A DNA stretch of 64,000 nt from Clostridiales bacterium (GCA_018365455.1 JAGZJZ010000001.1:1-64000), one strand, 5' to 3'; shown: positions 1 to 9,355, counted from the first letter of the stretch. Notes: generated from the sequence alone by a model not told the origin. A program made the numbers and translations.

Positions 1-2
1 TA

Positions 3-434
3 TTTGTATTAGTAAACAATATTAATTATAGAGAAAGCTTGTTATTAACAAATGAGTCAGATAAATTTGATATAATTTATCAAGGTAATAAAAATCAAAT
101 TTTTTATAATGCTATTATTTTAATTGTATTACTCTGTATGATATCTACTTCATGGTACTGGATTAAAAAGAAAATAAATGAATTTATAGTCCTAAATATT
201 TTAGGAATTAGAAAAAGCAGTATAATAAGAAAAATATTAAAGCAATATTTAATTCTTTTAATAGGGGGAAATTTAGTCGGAATAATAATTATATTTCTCG
301 CTTATTTTTCTAAAATAATTATTGATATAAATTTTAGTAACATCTTGTTTACGTTAGTTATTATTATTCTATTTTGCATAATAGTAATAATTATACAAAC
401 TCATCGTTGTATGCTCCATAGTCTAAGGCATTGA
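3..434 (+). CDS. FtsX-like ABC transporter permease, C-terminal part (cut by window start)
   Basis: The reading frame is open to the left edge, so the gene begins upstream and only about 143 residues are seen. They hold a polar stretch followed by three strongly hydrophobic segments typical of the last transmembrane block of FtsX/MacB-type permeases, with the usual basic loop (LNILGIRKSSIIRKIL) between the first two. It ends one base before the ribosome-binding site of a second permease and lies upstream of an ATPase, so it is probably one half of a two-permease exporter. The DNA is extremely AT-rich compared with DNA after 2.9 kb. Substrate unknown; lantibiotic or peptide export/immunity is possible but not shown. 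Confidence 0.6.
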   Translation, partial: FVLVNNINYRESLLLTNESDKFDIIYQGNKNQIFYNAIILIVLLCMISTSWYWIKKKINEFIVLNILGIRKSSIIRKILKQYLILLIGGNLVGIIIIFLAYFSKIIIDINFSNILFTLVIIILFCIIVIIIQTHRCMLHSLRH

Positions 435-444
435 GGTGAATTTG

Positions 445-1824
445 ATGAAAAATGCAATTATAAACGCGATAAAAAGTTTTAAAAAAAGTATATTTATTAA
501 TATAATATTAATTGTTGAACTTTCTATATGTTTTTGGTTAATATGCTTGATAATTAATAACTATTTTGATATGGGTTATCAAAGATTTGATAAACAATTT
601 GTATTTAATAACAATATGTTCTACTATCAATTAAATATGAATAATGAAATGGAGTTAATATCTGATCTGTATAATTCTAATGAAACGGTAATAAAAGTAG
701 AAAAGTTTCTAGATGAATTGAAAAATCAAGCAGATATTAAGTACATGCATTTTTCTTCTTTCAATCCTATTGATTTTAAAGAGGATTTTTTAGACAAAAA
801 AATACCATACAAAATAAATTATAATGACAATATAGATCAAGGAAAATGGTATTCTGAAAAAGGATATAAAAAATTTATATATGGTTATTCTGATAACATA
901 CAAATACCAGAACCCAAAAGGACAGAAAGAAGAGTATCTCTTCAGAGTCAACAAATAGACATTAATGCATATAACAACTTTGACCTTCAATTTATTAAAG
1001 GTAAGGGGTTTATTCCCGAGGATTTTATATTCAAAAAAAATCAAGATTACTTGCCAATTATTTTAGGCTATGGTTATAAAGATTATTTTATACCAGGTGA
1101 TATAATACCGCTATTTTACAATGGTAAAAAAATGGATGGTAAGATTATTGGGATATTAAAGAAAGAATCTGTTCTAACTTTAAATCCATATTCTGATGGT
1201 GATGAAATAAATACAGTTGATAATAGCATTATTTCACCTTTATTTACATATAACTATAATCCAGTTACAATCATAGACAAAGAAATACAAAGTTATCATC
1301 TTGCATTTATGGTTTCTAGTGGACATTTGGTAGTAGGAGAAGAAGCAGATTCAGTTATATTGACAAAACATTTTTATGACCTTTGTAAAAAGTATAATAT
1401 GATGAAGTATATACCAGGTATCAATTCTACTACAAGCGGAATTGAGATGTTCCGTAATGAATCAGAACAAAATATGAAAGCAATTATACTTTTAATAGCA
1501 ATTATGGTGGAATTAGGACTATATATTCTAATTGGTAATGTTATAACAAAAATTGATGATGGTTTACATGATTATATGGTTTTTTTAATGAATGGTTCAA
1601 AGCTTAGTTATATAATTCTGCAATATTTAATAGAAATCTTTTTGATTTTTATAAGTATATTTTTAATAGATTTATATCTCTTGCGGAAAGAAATTGGTGT
1701 CAGTTTTGAGTTTATACTAATTATTCTATTTCTTGTGATATTTACATGTTTATTGTCGTCAACAGTTATATATTGCAAACTGAAAAATATTAAAACAGAT
1801 GAAATTCTTAGGAGAAATGAATGA
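445..1824 (+). CDS. FtsX/MacB-type ABC transporter permease
   Basis: A 459-residue membrane protein with one N-terminal transmembrane helix (about residues 12-35), a large predicted extracytoplasmic domain of about 300 residues, and three C-terminal helices, which is the MacB/FtsX permease plan. I place the start at ATG 445 rather than an in-frame GTG at 436, because GAGGTG at 433-438 is then a well spaced ribosome-binding site. The stop overlaps the ATPase start (ATGA), showing translational coupling. The extracytoplasmic domain is rich in Asn, Tyr and Lys, reflecting low GC. I do not recognise the substrate; this domain is the likely determinant of specificity. Confidence 0.7.
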   Translation: MKNAIINAIKSFKKSIFINIILIVELSICFWLICLIINNYFDMGYQRFDKQFVFNNNMFYYQLNMNNEMELISDLYNSNETVIKVEKFLDELKNQADIKYMHFSSFNPIDFKEDFLDKKIPYKINYNDNIDQGKWYSEKGYKKFIYGYSDNIQIPEPKRTERRVSLQSQQIDINAYNNFDLQFIKGKGFIPEDFIFKKNQDYLPIILGYGYKDYFIPGDIIPLFYNGKKMDGKIIGILKKESVLTLNPYSDGDEINTVDNSIISPLFTYNYNPVTIIDKEIQSYHLAFMVSSGHLVVGEEADSVILTKHFYDLCKKYNMMKYIPGINSTTSGIEMFRNESEQNMKAIILLIAIMVELGLYILIGNVITKIDDGLHDYMVFLMNGSKLSYIILQYLIEIFLIFISIFLIDLYLLRKEIGVSFEFILIILFLVIFTCLLSSTVIYCKLKNIKTDEILRRNE

Positions 1825-2504
1825 TAGAGCAAGTAATTTTGAAAGGTATAAGTAAAAACTTTGGAAAGGGTAAATTAAGGCATAATGTACTTTCAGAGAT
1901 AAATTTATCCATTAAACAATCAGAGATGGTAGCCATAATGGGAAAAAGTGGATCAGGTAAATCTACTTTATTGAATATCTTAGGAGGGCTTATTATTGCT
2001 GATGAAGGGGAGTATCTTTATTGTGGTGAAATAATGGACTTCACTAAAATCAATAGAATAATTGATTTCCGCAGAGAAAATATTGGTTTTATTGTTCAGT
2101 ATTTTGCGTTAATAAATGACTATAATGTTTTTCAAAACGTTGCTCTTCCATTGAACTACACCAAATGTAAAAGAAAAGATAAAAAAACTAAAGTAAAAGA
2201 GGTACTTAAAGCATTAGAAATAGAAGATAAGGCATGTGCTTATCCTGATGAATTATCTGGTGGCCAACAACAACGAGTTGCTATTGCAAGAGCAATTGTA
2301 AAAAATCCACAGATAATATTAGCTGATGAACCAACAGGAGCTTTAGATGAAAAAACAGGAGACAATGTATTAGATATTTTAAAGGAATTAAATAGAGAAG
2401 GTAAAACAATAGTTATAGCTACGCATGATAATAAGATAGCAAATATTTGCGATCGAACTATAGTTCTTCAGGATGGCATAATTAGAGATAATATAATTAA
2501 TTAA
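1821..2504 (+). CDS. ABC transporter ATP-binding protein (LolD/MacB type)
   Basis: A 227-residue nucleotide-binding subunit with all key motifs: Walker A GKSGSGKST near residue 41, Q-loop, signature LSGGQQQR, Walker B IILADEPTGALD and the switch histidine in ATHD. The length and the ADEPTGALD sequence are typical of LolD/MacB/FtsE-like ATPases that energise FtsX-like permeases rather than importers. It overlaps the preceding permease by four bases and is followed by a small membrane protein. Function is therefore ATP supply to a mechanotransmission-type exporter or extracytoplasmic substrate remover; such units often give resistance to peptide antibiotics, but no bacteriocin gene is visible here. 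Confidence 0.85.
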   Translation: MIEQVILKGISKNFGKGKLRHNVLSEINLSIKQSEMVAIMGKSGSGKSTLLNILGGLIIADEGEYLYCGEIMDFTKINRIIDFRRENIGFIVQYFALINDYNVFQNVALPLNYTKCKRKDKKTKVKEVLKALEIEDKACAYPDELSGGQQQRVAIARAIVKNPQIILADEPTGALDEKTGDNVLDILKELNREGKTIVIATHDNKIANICDRTIVLQDGIIRDNIIN

Positions 2505-2532
2505 GTTTAATAAATGAAGAGAGGTACAATTT

Positions 2533-2742
2533 GTGTTTGAAAATATAAAAAAAATTTTTATATTTAAAAAAGAAGATAATTTTACATTCAAAGAACTGGA
2601 ACATGATAAAGTAATACAAAAAAAATCGATTCGTGACTGCCTTTATGGTAGAATTAACATATCGGTAAAAAATATGGATTATATTATATGCAGTTTAATT
2701 ATAGCTATATTCTTAGCTGTTATTTGTGGAGTTATATTTTGA
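2533..2742 (+). CDS. Small membrane protein of unknown function, ABC operon
   Basis: A 69-residue protein starting at GTG 2533 with an AGAGAGG ribosome-binding site. The first 48 residues are strongly charged and basic; residues 50-69 form one hydrophobic helix (YIICSLIIAIFLAVICGVIF) ending at the C-terminus. It follows the ATPase by 28 bp on the same strand and is followed by a terminator, so it is probably the last gene of the transporter operon. It could be an accessory or immunity-like peptide or a C-tail-anchored subunit. I recognise no family, and the short length makes the call uncertain. Confidence 0.5.
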   Translation: MFENIKKIFIFKKEDNFTFKELEHDKVIQKKSIRDCLYGRINISVKNMDYIICSLIIAIFLAVICGVIF

Positions 2743-2792
2743 TAGAATACAATATTATAATAATTTTTTTAATTAATTGTTTAAAAATATAT

Positions 2793-2833
2793 AAGATGCG
2801 TATCGGAATAATTTCCTTTGCGCATCTTTTTAT
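2793..2833 (+). terminator. Rho-independent terminator of the ABC operon
   Basis: AAGATGCG (2793-2800) pairs with CGCATCTT (2821-2828), with an inner GGAA/TTCC hairpin in the loop, and runs into a T tract. It separates the AT-rich ABC operon from the response-regulator gene. Confidence 0.75.
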
Positions 2834-2897
2834 GATATAATAATAAAATAATTCAATTTATATATTATAATAAAAAATATATTTTTTAGGAGCACAT

Positions 2898-4511
2898 ATG
2901 GACTTATATAAGGTGATTATAGCAGATGATGAAGCGGAAATCCGGGAAGGAATTATCCGTAAAATTGATTGGGCAAAGTATGGCTTTCAGGTAATTGGGA
3001 GTGCGGAAAACGGCAAGGAGGCATTGGATCTGGCGGAAAAGCTTCAGCCGGATGTGATGATGACAGATATCATGATGCCATTTATGGATGGTCTTGAGCT
3101 GGGGAAGGCTTTGCGCAAGAAGATTCCGTCTACCAAGCTGATCGTATTTTCCGGCTCCGACGATCTGGAATATGCCCACAAAGCCATTTCAATCAATGTG
3201 GTTGAATATGTATTGAAACCGGTGAATGCTGAGGATATGGGAAAAATACTGACGAAGCTGAAGCTTTCTCTGGATGAACGATATGAGAGTATGCGTAATC
3301 TGGAGAATCTCCGTCAGCATTACATGGACAGTCTTCCGGTTATCCGGGAGCAGTTTTTAGTCAGCCTGCTGGAGGGGCGGGTTACCCAGGAACAGTTTAA
3401 CCGCAGTGCGGCCATGGCTGGAATTAATGTGGACGCAACGGGATTTATCGTATGTCTGATACAGATTGAGAAGGGGGTACTGGAGGAATCCGTAGAAAAT
3501 ATATTTAAAAATCATGATGATGCCCTGATCCCCATCACAATCAAGCATCTTGTAGATGATGAAATTCGAAAATATTGTGATTTTACCAGCTTTTTCTATG
3601 GAGATATTATCGCGATTATTGTCAATGCTAGAAGCCGGGAAGAAATCTATGATTTGATTTCCGGTATTGATGAGGTGTGCAGGGAGTCCCAGAAGATTTA
3701 CGGACTTGTGACATCAGGAGGCATAAGCCTTATGTGCCATGAACCGCAGACCTTGCGGTATGCCAGAAAAGAAGCCCAGTCTGCCCTGGATTACCGCTTG
3801 GTGTTAGGCTCTGGCAGAGCTATTTATATCGGGGATGTGGAGCCGGATACTTCCGTCCTTTTACAGTTTAAAGGACAGGATGAACATGCGATCGTAACTG
3901 CCATTAAAATGGGTAAAAAGGAAGATATAATTGAAAATATTGAAGAGGTTTTTGCTAAGTTTGGAGATACGGTTTTGGAAATTGAGCAGTACCGGATATA
4001 TTTTATGGAAATTAAAATTTCACTGCTGCGTCTTTGCCAGACATATGGCTTAGACCTGGAAGAAGCTTTAGGTGAAAACTTTAATAACGATAATCAATTG
4101 GAAAAACTGGGCTCTATGGACAATCTGCAACGATGGGTGCAGGAAATCAGCCTGCGGATCAGCAACATGATAAAAAGCGAACGTGTACATACATCCAGCT
4201 ACATGGTGGATACGGCAGTTCAATATGTACGGGAGAATTATGCCGACAGTGAACTGACAGTGGAGCGGCTCAGCGAACACCTCCATGTAAGCCCTACCTA
4301 TTTTTCCACGATTTTCAAGAAAGAGACAGGAAGCAGTTTTATCGGATATCTGACGGAAACCAGGCTGGAAAAAGCAGTGGAGCTTTTAAATACGACCAAT
4401 GACAAGAGCTATCAGATTGCAGAAAAGGTAGGATATCTGGAACCCAACTATTTTAGTTATGTGTTTAAGAAAAAGTTTGGCGTATCCCCATCCAGATACC
4501 GTAATACCTGA
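2898..4511 (+). CDS. Response regulator, CheY receiver plus AraC DNA-binding domain (YesN type)
   Basis: A 537-residue regulator. Residues 1-125 are a receiver domain with acidic pair Asp10-Asp11, phosphoacceptor Asp57 (in MMTDIMMP) and conserved Lys107 (LKPV). A central region of about 290 residues is typical of large YesN-type regulators. Residues 430-537 are an AraC double helix-turn-helix ending in the characteristic GYLEPNYFSYVFKKKFGVSPSRYR block. The start has AGGAG eight bases upstream. The histidine kinase follows 11 bp later, so the two form a cognate pair; the binding-protein genes behind it suggest the stimulus is a sugar. Base composition rises sharply relative to the preceding operon. 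Confidence 0.9.
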   Translation: MDLYKVIIADDEAEIREGIIRKIDWAKYGFQVIGSAENGKEALDLAEKLQPDVMMTDIMMPFMDGLELGKALRKKIPSTKLIVFSGSDDLEYAHKAISINVVEYVLKPVNAEDMGKILTKLKLSLDERYESMRNLENLRQHYMDSLPVIREQFLVSLLEGRVTQEQFNRSAAMAGINVDATGFIVCLIQIEKGVLEESVENIFKNHDDALIPITIKHLVDDEIRKYCDFTSFFYGDIIAIIVNARSREEIYDLISGIDEVCRESQKIYGLVTSGGISLMCHEPQTLRYARKEAQSALDYRLVLGSGRAIYIGDVEPDTSVLLQFKGQDEHAIVTAIKMGKKEDIIENIEEVFAKFGDTVLEIEQYRIYFMEIKISLLRLCQTYGLDLEEALGENFNNDNQLEKLGSMDNLQRWVQEISLRISNMIKSERVHTSSYMVDTAVQYVRENYADSELTVERLSEHLHVSPTYFSTIFKKETGSSFIGYLTETRLEKAVELLNTTNDKSYQIAEKVGYLEPNYFSYVFKKKFGVSPSRYRNT

Positions 4512-4522
4512 CAGGGGGCGCC

Positions 4523-6337
4523 ATGATTCCAATAATAAAAAAGTATGTATGGAAAGCCAAGAAATGGTACCAGGAAAAAAGTATTCAAAATATGCTTGCC
4601 ATTTATTTTACACTGCTGTCTGTAGTTGGTATGGTCCTGATTGCGGTTCCGCTCTATCTGAATTTTACCAATACAGCGGAGCATATGGTTGAGCAGGAAA
4701 ATAAGCACGTCATAGACCAGACGAATCAATTTTTGGATACTTATTTAAGAAATATCATGAATGTCTCTAATTCTGTTTATTATCAGGTTATTAAAAATGC
4801 GGATCTTGCGAAAGACACAATTGTGGAACAGCTGGATCTGCTCTACAACACCAACCGGGAACAGCTGGTGAGCATCGCTATATTTAATCTTTATGGAAAG
4901 GTTGAAGCCGCAGCACCCTTATCGAATCTTAAGGAAAATATAGATCCAAGAGATGAGGAATGGTTTATAAATGCGGAAGCGCAGATTGAAAACCTGCATT
5001 TTTCAAAACCGCATGTTCAAAATCTGTTCAATGACCCGGATAACCGTTACCGCTGGGTTGTTTCGATGAGTAATGACGTTGAGATAACGAAAAATGGAAA
5101 AAGGGAAAACGGTGTTCTGCTGGTAGACATGAATTTCAGTGGAATTGAACGGGTATGCCAGAGCGCAAATATCAGTGATTCCGGATATGTCTACCTGATG
5201 GACGCGGATGGAGAAATTATTTATCATCCGAAACAGCAGTTGCTGTATTCCAAATTGGAGAAGGAATCTAACCGGGAGGCAGCAGGCTTAGATGACGGAA
5301 ACCATACGGAGATCTTTCAGGGCGAAAAGCGCCTGGTAACGATTAAAACCGTAGGATATACCGGCTGGAAGCTGGTGGCAGTAACGCCGCTCACAGAAGT
5401 CGTTGCAAAATATTCCCAGATCCGTGTCTTTGTTCTGTTTATATTTTGCTTCGGAATGTTCGTATTGATTTTTGTCAGTCTTTTGGTTTCAGCCAGAATC
5501 GCAAATCCTATAAAAAGGTTGGAAAAATCCGTTAAAAAGCTGGAAAAGGGCGATTTAAATGTTGAGATTATCTCCAGTGGTCCCTATGAGATTATGCATC
5601 TGGGCAAAACAGTAAGTTCCATGGTTGAACAGATGAAAAAATTAATGGATGATATTGTGGTGGAGCAGGAACAAAAGCGCAAAAGTGAACTGGATGCGCT
5701 GCAGACACAGATTAACCCCCACTTTCTGTATAATACGCTGGATTCTGTCATCTGGATGATTGAAAATGAACGCTATGACGGGGCAATTACCATGGTGACC
5801 TCTCTGGCTAGGCTGTTTCGGATCAGTATCAGCAAAGGAAAGACGATTATCACGGTAAAAGACGAACTGGAGCATGCCCGCAATTACCTTACGATACAGA
5901 GTATCCGCTATAAAAATAAGTTTACCTATGAGATTCAGGCGGAGGAAGAGACTTTACAGCTGGCTACCATGAAGCTGATTATTCAGCCGATGGTGGAAAA
6001 TGCCATTTATCACGGAATGGAGTATATGCTGGAAGATGATGGTGGCAAGATTATCATTAAGTCTTATATTAGGGATGGTGATCTCTACATCGAAGTATGT
6101 GATAATGGAATCGGTATGGCTCCCGATGTACTTGCCAGTCTCTTATCCAGGGAGCAGCGGGTTAGAAGCAGGGGATCCGGAATCGGAATGAATAATGTGC
6201 ATGAAAGAATCTGCCTGTATTTCGGCAGGGAATACGGCGTACACGTAGAAAGTGAAGCAGATGAAGGGACAAGGGTGACGATTCACCTGCCTGGAATCCC
6301 CATTGAGGAGATCGATCAGGAGGGAGGAGCGATTTGA
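4523..6337 (+). CDS. Sensor histidine kinase, dCache-HAMP-His_kinase (YesM type)
   Basis: A 604-residue membrane kinase: TM1 about residues 26-48, an extracytoplasmic dCache-like domain about 50-300, TM2 about 301-323, HAMP to about 375, then the LytS/YesM-type kinase core. The phosphoacceptor is His400 in QINPHFLYNTLD. The ATPase domain has the N box (PMVENAIYHGM), G1 (CDNGIGM) and G2 (GSGIGMNNVHERI). It signals to the adjoining response regulator. The downstream binding-protein gene starts inside its stop codon region, so the sensor and binding protein are translationally coupled. Ligand detection may occur directly by dCache or via the binding protein; sequence cannot decide. Confidence 0.9.
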   Translation: MIPIIKKYVWKAKKWYQEKSIQNMLAIYFTLLSVVGMVLIAVPLYLNFTNTAEHMVEQENKHVIDQTNQFLDTYLRNIMNVSNSVYYQVIKNADLAKDTIVEQLDLLYNTNREQLVSIAIFNLYGKVEAAAPLSNLKENIDPRDEEWFINAEAQIENLHFSKPHVQNLFNDPDNRYRWVVSMSNDVEITKNGKRENGVLLVDMNFSGIERVCQSANISDSGYVYLMDADGEIIYHPKQQLLYSKLEKESNREAAGLDDGNHTEIFQGEKRLVTIKTVGYTGWKLVAVTPLTEVVAKYSQIRVFVLFIFCFGMFVLIFVSLLVSARIANPIKRLEKSVKKLEKGDLNVEIISSGPYEIMHLGKTVSSMVEQMKKLMDDIVVEQEQKRKSELDALQTQINPHFLYNTLDSVIWMIENERYDGAITMVTSLARLFRISISKGKTIITVKDELEHARNYLTIQSIRYKNKFTYEIQAEEETLQLATMKLIIQPMVENAIYHGMEYMLEDDGGKIIIKSYIRDGDLYIEVCDNGIGMAPDVLASLLSREQRVRSRGSGIGMNNVHERICLYFGREYGVHVESEADEGTRVTIHLPGIPIEEIDQEGGAI

Positions 6338-7302
6338 AAAAGAAGTATTATTTTCCTGTCTTCATATTAGGAGCAATTCTATTCTTCAGCCTCTATATTT
6401 TATCCAGGGAGACAAATGTAAAAGAGATACCGGTGAAAAATATTTCTGTCATAACAAGAGGTAAATTAAGTGAGAGCTGGGAAAATTTTAAGCAGGGGGC
6501 AGAGCAGGCGGGAACGGATCTAAATGCAAATATCCGTATGATAAGCCTTGGAAATGAGGAAGCAAATAAGCTGGAGGAACAAATTGAATTATTGGAGAGG
6601 GAGGTTAATTCCGATGCGGATGCCATTGTGATCGCCCCTGTAGATCATGAAAAAATGGCGGGGTCTCTGGAAAAAATGAAAAGAAATATTCCGGTAATTC
6701 TTGTGGAGTCCAGTGTGGATTCCAGGCAGCCTTATGAGATTATAGCCTGTGACAATAAGAAGATGGGAACGGCATTGGCAGAAGAGGTGATGCGCCATGG
6801 AAATCTTCGTAAAAAAATACTTCTGATTGGCGGAGACATATCCTGCAGCAGTGTTTTAGTCCGGGAGGAAGCATTTCGAAACACCATGAAGATCAGTTAT
6901 AATACCATACTGGAATGGGAGGAGGCGGACTACAGCAGCGATACTATTTTAAACTATCTGCGGACAAACAATGTGGATGTAATTGTGGCGTTTGATACCG
7001 AGATACTGGAAAATGCCGCAAAAGCTTTAAAGGAATATGAAGATCAGTATCCGCCCCAGCTAACGGAGCTGTACGGTGTGGGAAGCAGCAGCAAAGTGAT
7101 TCGTTATCTGGAAAATGATAACATTGTCAGCATTGTTGTTCAGGATGATTACAGCATGGGGTATCTGGGAGTGAGGGATGCCATCAATGCAATCAACGGA
7201 AAGGAAGAAAAAGAAAAAACAGAAATTTCATTTAAAATTGTGGATCACGAACACATGTATTCAGAAGAAAATCAGAGGTTACTATTTCCTTTTGTAAGGT
7301 AA
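6334..7302 (+). CDS. Membrane-anchored periplasmic sugar-binding protein (Peripla_BP_4 type)
   Basis: A 322-residue type I periplasmic-binding fold related to ribose/galactose-binding proteins (NADADAIVIAPVDHEK-like ligand pocket region; DVIVAFDTEI hinge region; GVGSSSKVIRYL). The N-terminus has one hydrophobic segment (residues 5-23) but no lipobox cysteine, so it is predicted to stay anchored by an uncleaved helix. It starts at TTG 6334, overlapping the kinase stop by four bases, with GGAGGGAG upstream. No permease is nearby, which fits a role in presenting the sugar signal to the kinase rather than transport. That role is inferred from gene order and coupling. Confidence 0.75.
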   Translation: MKKKYYFPVFILGAILFFSLYILSRETNVKEIPVKNISVITRGKLSESWENFKQGAEQAGTDLNANIRMISLGNEEANKLEEQIELLEREVNSDADAIVIAPVDHEKMAGSLEKMKRNIPVILVESSVDSRQPYEIIACDNKKMGTALAEEVMRHGNLRKKILLIGGDISCSSVLVREEAFRNTMKISYNTILEWEEADYSSDTILNYLRTNNVDVIVAFDTEILENAAKALKEYEDQYPPQLTELYGVGSSSKVIRYLENDNIVSIVVQDDYSMGYLGVRDAINAINGKEEKEKTEISFKIVDHEHMYSEENQRLLFPFVR

Positions 7303-7317
7303 ATCAGGAGAGAGATT

Positions 7318-8376
7318 ATGAAGATGAAAAAATTGTTATTGGAAGCGGTTGTGGTGATACTTTGCCTGGCTGGATGCAGTACTCTGGCAACAGATCAGAA
7401 AAAGGAGCAATTGCCGGAACTGAAAATAGGTGTATCGGTCTATTATCAGGATGATGTGTTTATTGAATCAATTATCAGCCGTTTAAAAGAAACGGTGAAA
7501 GTGAAGGAAAAGGAAGAAGGCTATAATATTACACTGAATATCGTAGACGGGCAGAACAGCCAGACTCTGCAAAATGAGCAGGTTGATAAGTTTATCTCTC
7601 AGGGATATGATGTGATCTGTATGAATCTGGTTGACCGGACTGCAGCAGCCACGATTATCGACAAAGTAAAGAATGCGGATATCCCGGTTATCTTCTTTAA
7701 CAGGGAGCCTGTGAGTGCGGATATGAAGAGATGGGATAAAGTATATTACGTAGGCTCCAGACCGGAGGAGGCAGGAACCATGCAGGGGGAGATCGTATTG
7801 GAGCAGTACCTGAAAGATCCGGGAAGTGTAGATCGCAACCATGATGGCAGGATTCAATATGTAATACTGGAAGGAGAACAGGGACATCAGGACAGTCTGA
7901 TCCGTACCGAGTATTGTCTAAAGCCATTGTTAGATAATAATATTGTTTTAGAGAAGCTTGCCAATGCCACCGCGAACTGGCAAAAATCCCAGGGAGAGGA
8001 AAAAATGAGCGGATGGCTGGAAGAATTCAAGGACAAGATAGAAGTAGTCTTCAGTAACAACGATGAGATGGCGCTTGGTGCAATTTCAGCGATAAAAAAG
8101 GCAGGATATGAGGGGAAGATACAGGTAGTTGGCGTTGATGGGACTGAAGCGGCAATAAAAGCAGTAGAAAATAAGGAGATGCTGGGTACCGTAATCAATG
8201 ATGCTAAAAAACAGGCGGACAGCATTTTTAAATTGGCTTTTTATTCTGCGTCTGGCCAGGGAGTAGACATGGTAAAAGAATTGCAGCCGGATAATTGTGT
8301 ACGCATAGGTCATAAGCTGTTTGCACAGTGGTCCAAAATGGATGAGACGGAAGGGGGGATGGGAACAACAATGTAG
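7318..8376 (+). CDS. Galactose/glucose-binding lipoprotein, MglB-like
   Basis: A 352-residue lipoprotein: signal peptide with lipobox LAGC (Cys20) followed by a type I sugar-binding fold. It has the EF-hand-like calcium loop of E. coli MglB (Asp172-x-Asn174-x-Asp176-x-x-x-Gln180), followed by VILEGEQGHQDSLIRT, and the sugar-contact stretch FFNREP. These make a galactose/glucose-type ligand likely. In most genomes mglB is followed by mglA and mglC; here the next gene is lexA on the opposite strand, so the transport partners are absent locally. It may feed a distant permease or act only as sensor for the upstream kinase. Spacing to the previous gene is 15 bp. Confidence 0.85.
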   Translation: MKMKKLLLEAVVVILCLAGCSTLATDQKKEQLPELKIGVSVYYQDDVFIESIISRLKETVKVKEKEEGYNITLNIVDGQNSQTLQNEQVDKFISQGYDVICMNLVDRTAAATIIDKVKNADIPVIFFNREPVSADMKRWDKVYYVGSRPEEAGTMQGEIVLEQYLKDPGSVDRNHDGRIQYVILEGEQGHQDSLIRTEYCLKPLLDNNIVLEKLANATANWQKSQGEEKMSGWLEEFKDKIEVVFSNNDEMALGAISAIKKAGYEGKIQVVGVDGTEAAIKAVENKEMLGTVINDAKKQADSIFKLAFYSASGQGVDMVKELQPDNCVRIGHKLFAQWSKMDETEGGMGTTM

Positions 8377-8595
8377 AACAGCAGTTAGAACAGCAGTAAG
8401 CCGAACCAATTGAGATGATACTGATTATATGGCAGATGATTATAAATGAGTGAAAAACGAATCTATTAAATGTTCCGTAAACAACTGTACTCATCATGCT
8501 GAAATCTGCAGCAGGAATAGGTATTGTTCAACTGGATCGGCTTTTTAATGAAATCAATCTAGGAACATAAAGCATTGGTGATTATTGACATAAAG

Positions 8596-8720
8596 ATGGA
8601 GCTATACACCAAATGATATCAATTCACTGCCCATCAGATGCAGTTTATCAGCGGTATAATAGCTCCATAATCAACGGGCTATTTCCTTCTAGTTCATTAA
8701 GTAGAAGGGAATGTTTGTTT
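8596..8720. other. Inverted repeats in the gene-free stretch between mglB-like gene and lexA
   Basis: The 355 bp from 8377 to 8731 hold no gene I can support. Two inverted repeats are visible: ATGGAGCTAT (8596-8605) with ATAGCTCCAT (8659-8668), and CCTTCTA (8685-8691) with TAGAAGG (8702-8708). The second is followed on the plus strand by a moderately T-rich stretch and may terminate the sensor operon. No clear T tract supports termination of lexA on the other strand. Confidence 0.4.
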
Positions 8721-8731
8721 TATATGTATGA

Positions 8732-9355
8732 TTAATGAATGAAACGGAAAACTCCAATTACTTTACCCTGAATACAAAGCCCGTCATTTTCAATAATAAT
8801 AGGCTCCATTGTATCGTTTTCAGGCTGCAGGCGATAGTAGCCGTCTTCTTTATAATATGTTTTTACTGTAGCCGAATCATCAATTAAGGCAACTACGATA
8901 TCTCCATTTTGAGCGGTGGACTGTTTTTGCACGAGAATCTGATCACCATCGAAGATTCCAGCATTGATCATGCTTTCACCCTTAACAGTCAGCATAAAGG
9001 TCTGTGCGTTCGGCATAAACTCTGAAGGGATAGGAAAGTAGCTCTCTACATTTTCCACTGCAAGGATAGGCTGACCGGCTGCAATCCGTCCAACGATGGG
9101 AACATTCACCACTTCGCGTCTGACCATATTAAAATTGTCATCCAGAATTTCAATCGCCCGGGGTTTTGTAGGGTCCCGTCGAATATAACCATTTTTCTCT
9201 AATGTCTCCAGATGGGAATGAACAGAAGAGGTGGATTTTAAATGTACCGCTTCACAAATCTCACGAACTGCAGGTGGAAAACCACGGTTTAATATTTCAT
9301 TTTTTATATATTCTAATATTTCAGCTTGTTTTTTCGAAATTTTGCCATATGCCAT
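8732..9355 (-). CDS. lexA: LexA repressor (SOS regulon)
   Basis: A 207-residue LexA. Residues 1-65 are the winged helix DNA-binding domain. The self-cleavage site is Ala93-Gly94 (RIAAGQP), and the catalytic dyad is Ser128 (KGESMI) and Lys165 (ATVKTYY), all at the standard spacing. The ATG is preceded by AGGAGGTATGTGAA. It is transcribed away from a YneA-like gene, as in Bacillus, and three LexA-type boxes lie in the shared 241-bp region, so it should repress both itself and its neighbour until RecA-stimulated cleavage after DNA damage. Confidence 0.97.
   Translation of the reverse strand: MAYGKISKKQAEILEYIKNEILNRGFPPAVREICEAVHLKSTSSVHSHLETLEKNGYIRRDPTKPRAIEILDDNFNMVRREVVNVPIVGRIAAGQPILAVENVESYFPIPSEFMPNAQTFMLTVKGESMINAGIFDGDQILVQKQSTAQNGDIVVALIDDSATVKTYYKEDGYYRLQPENDTMEPIIIENDGLCIQGKVIGVFRFIH

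Noticed and set aside
8377..8731. Possible decayed gene between mglB-like gene and lexA
   Set aside because: Short frames on both strands gave no recognisable protein motif, and stops are frequent; I see only inverted repeats.
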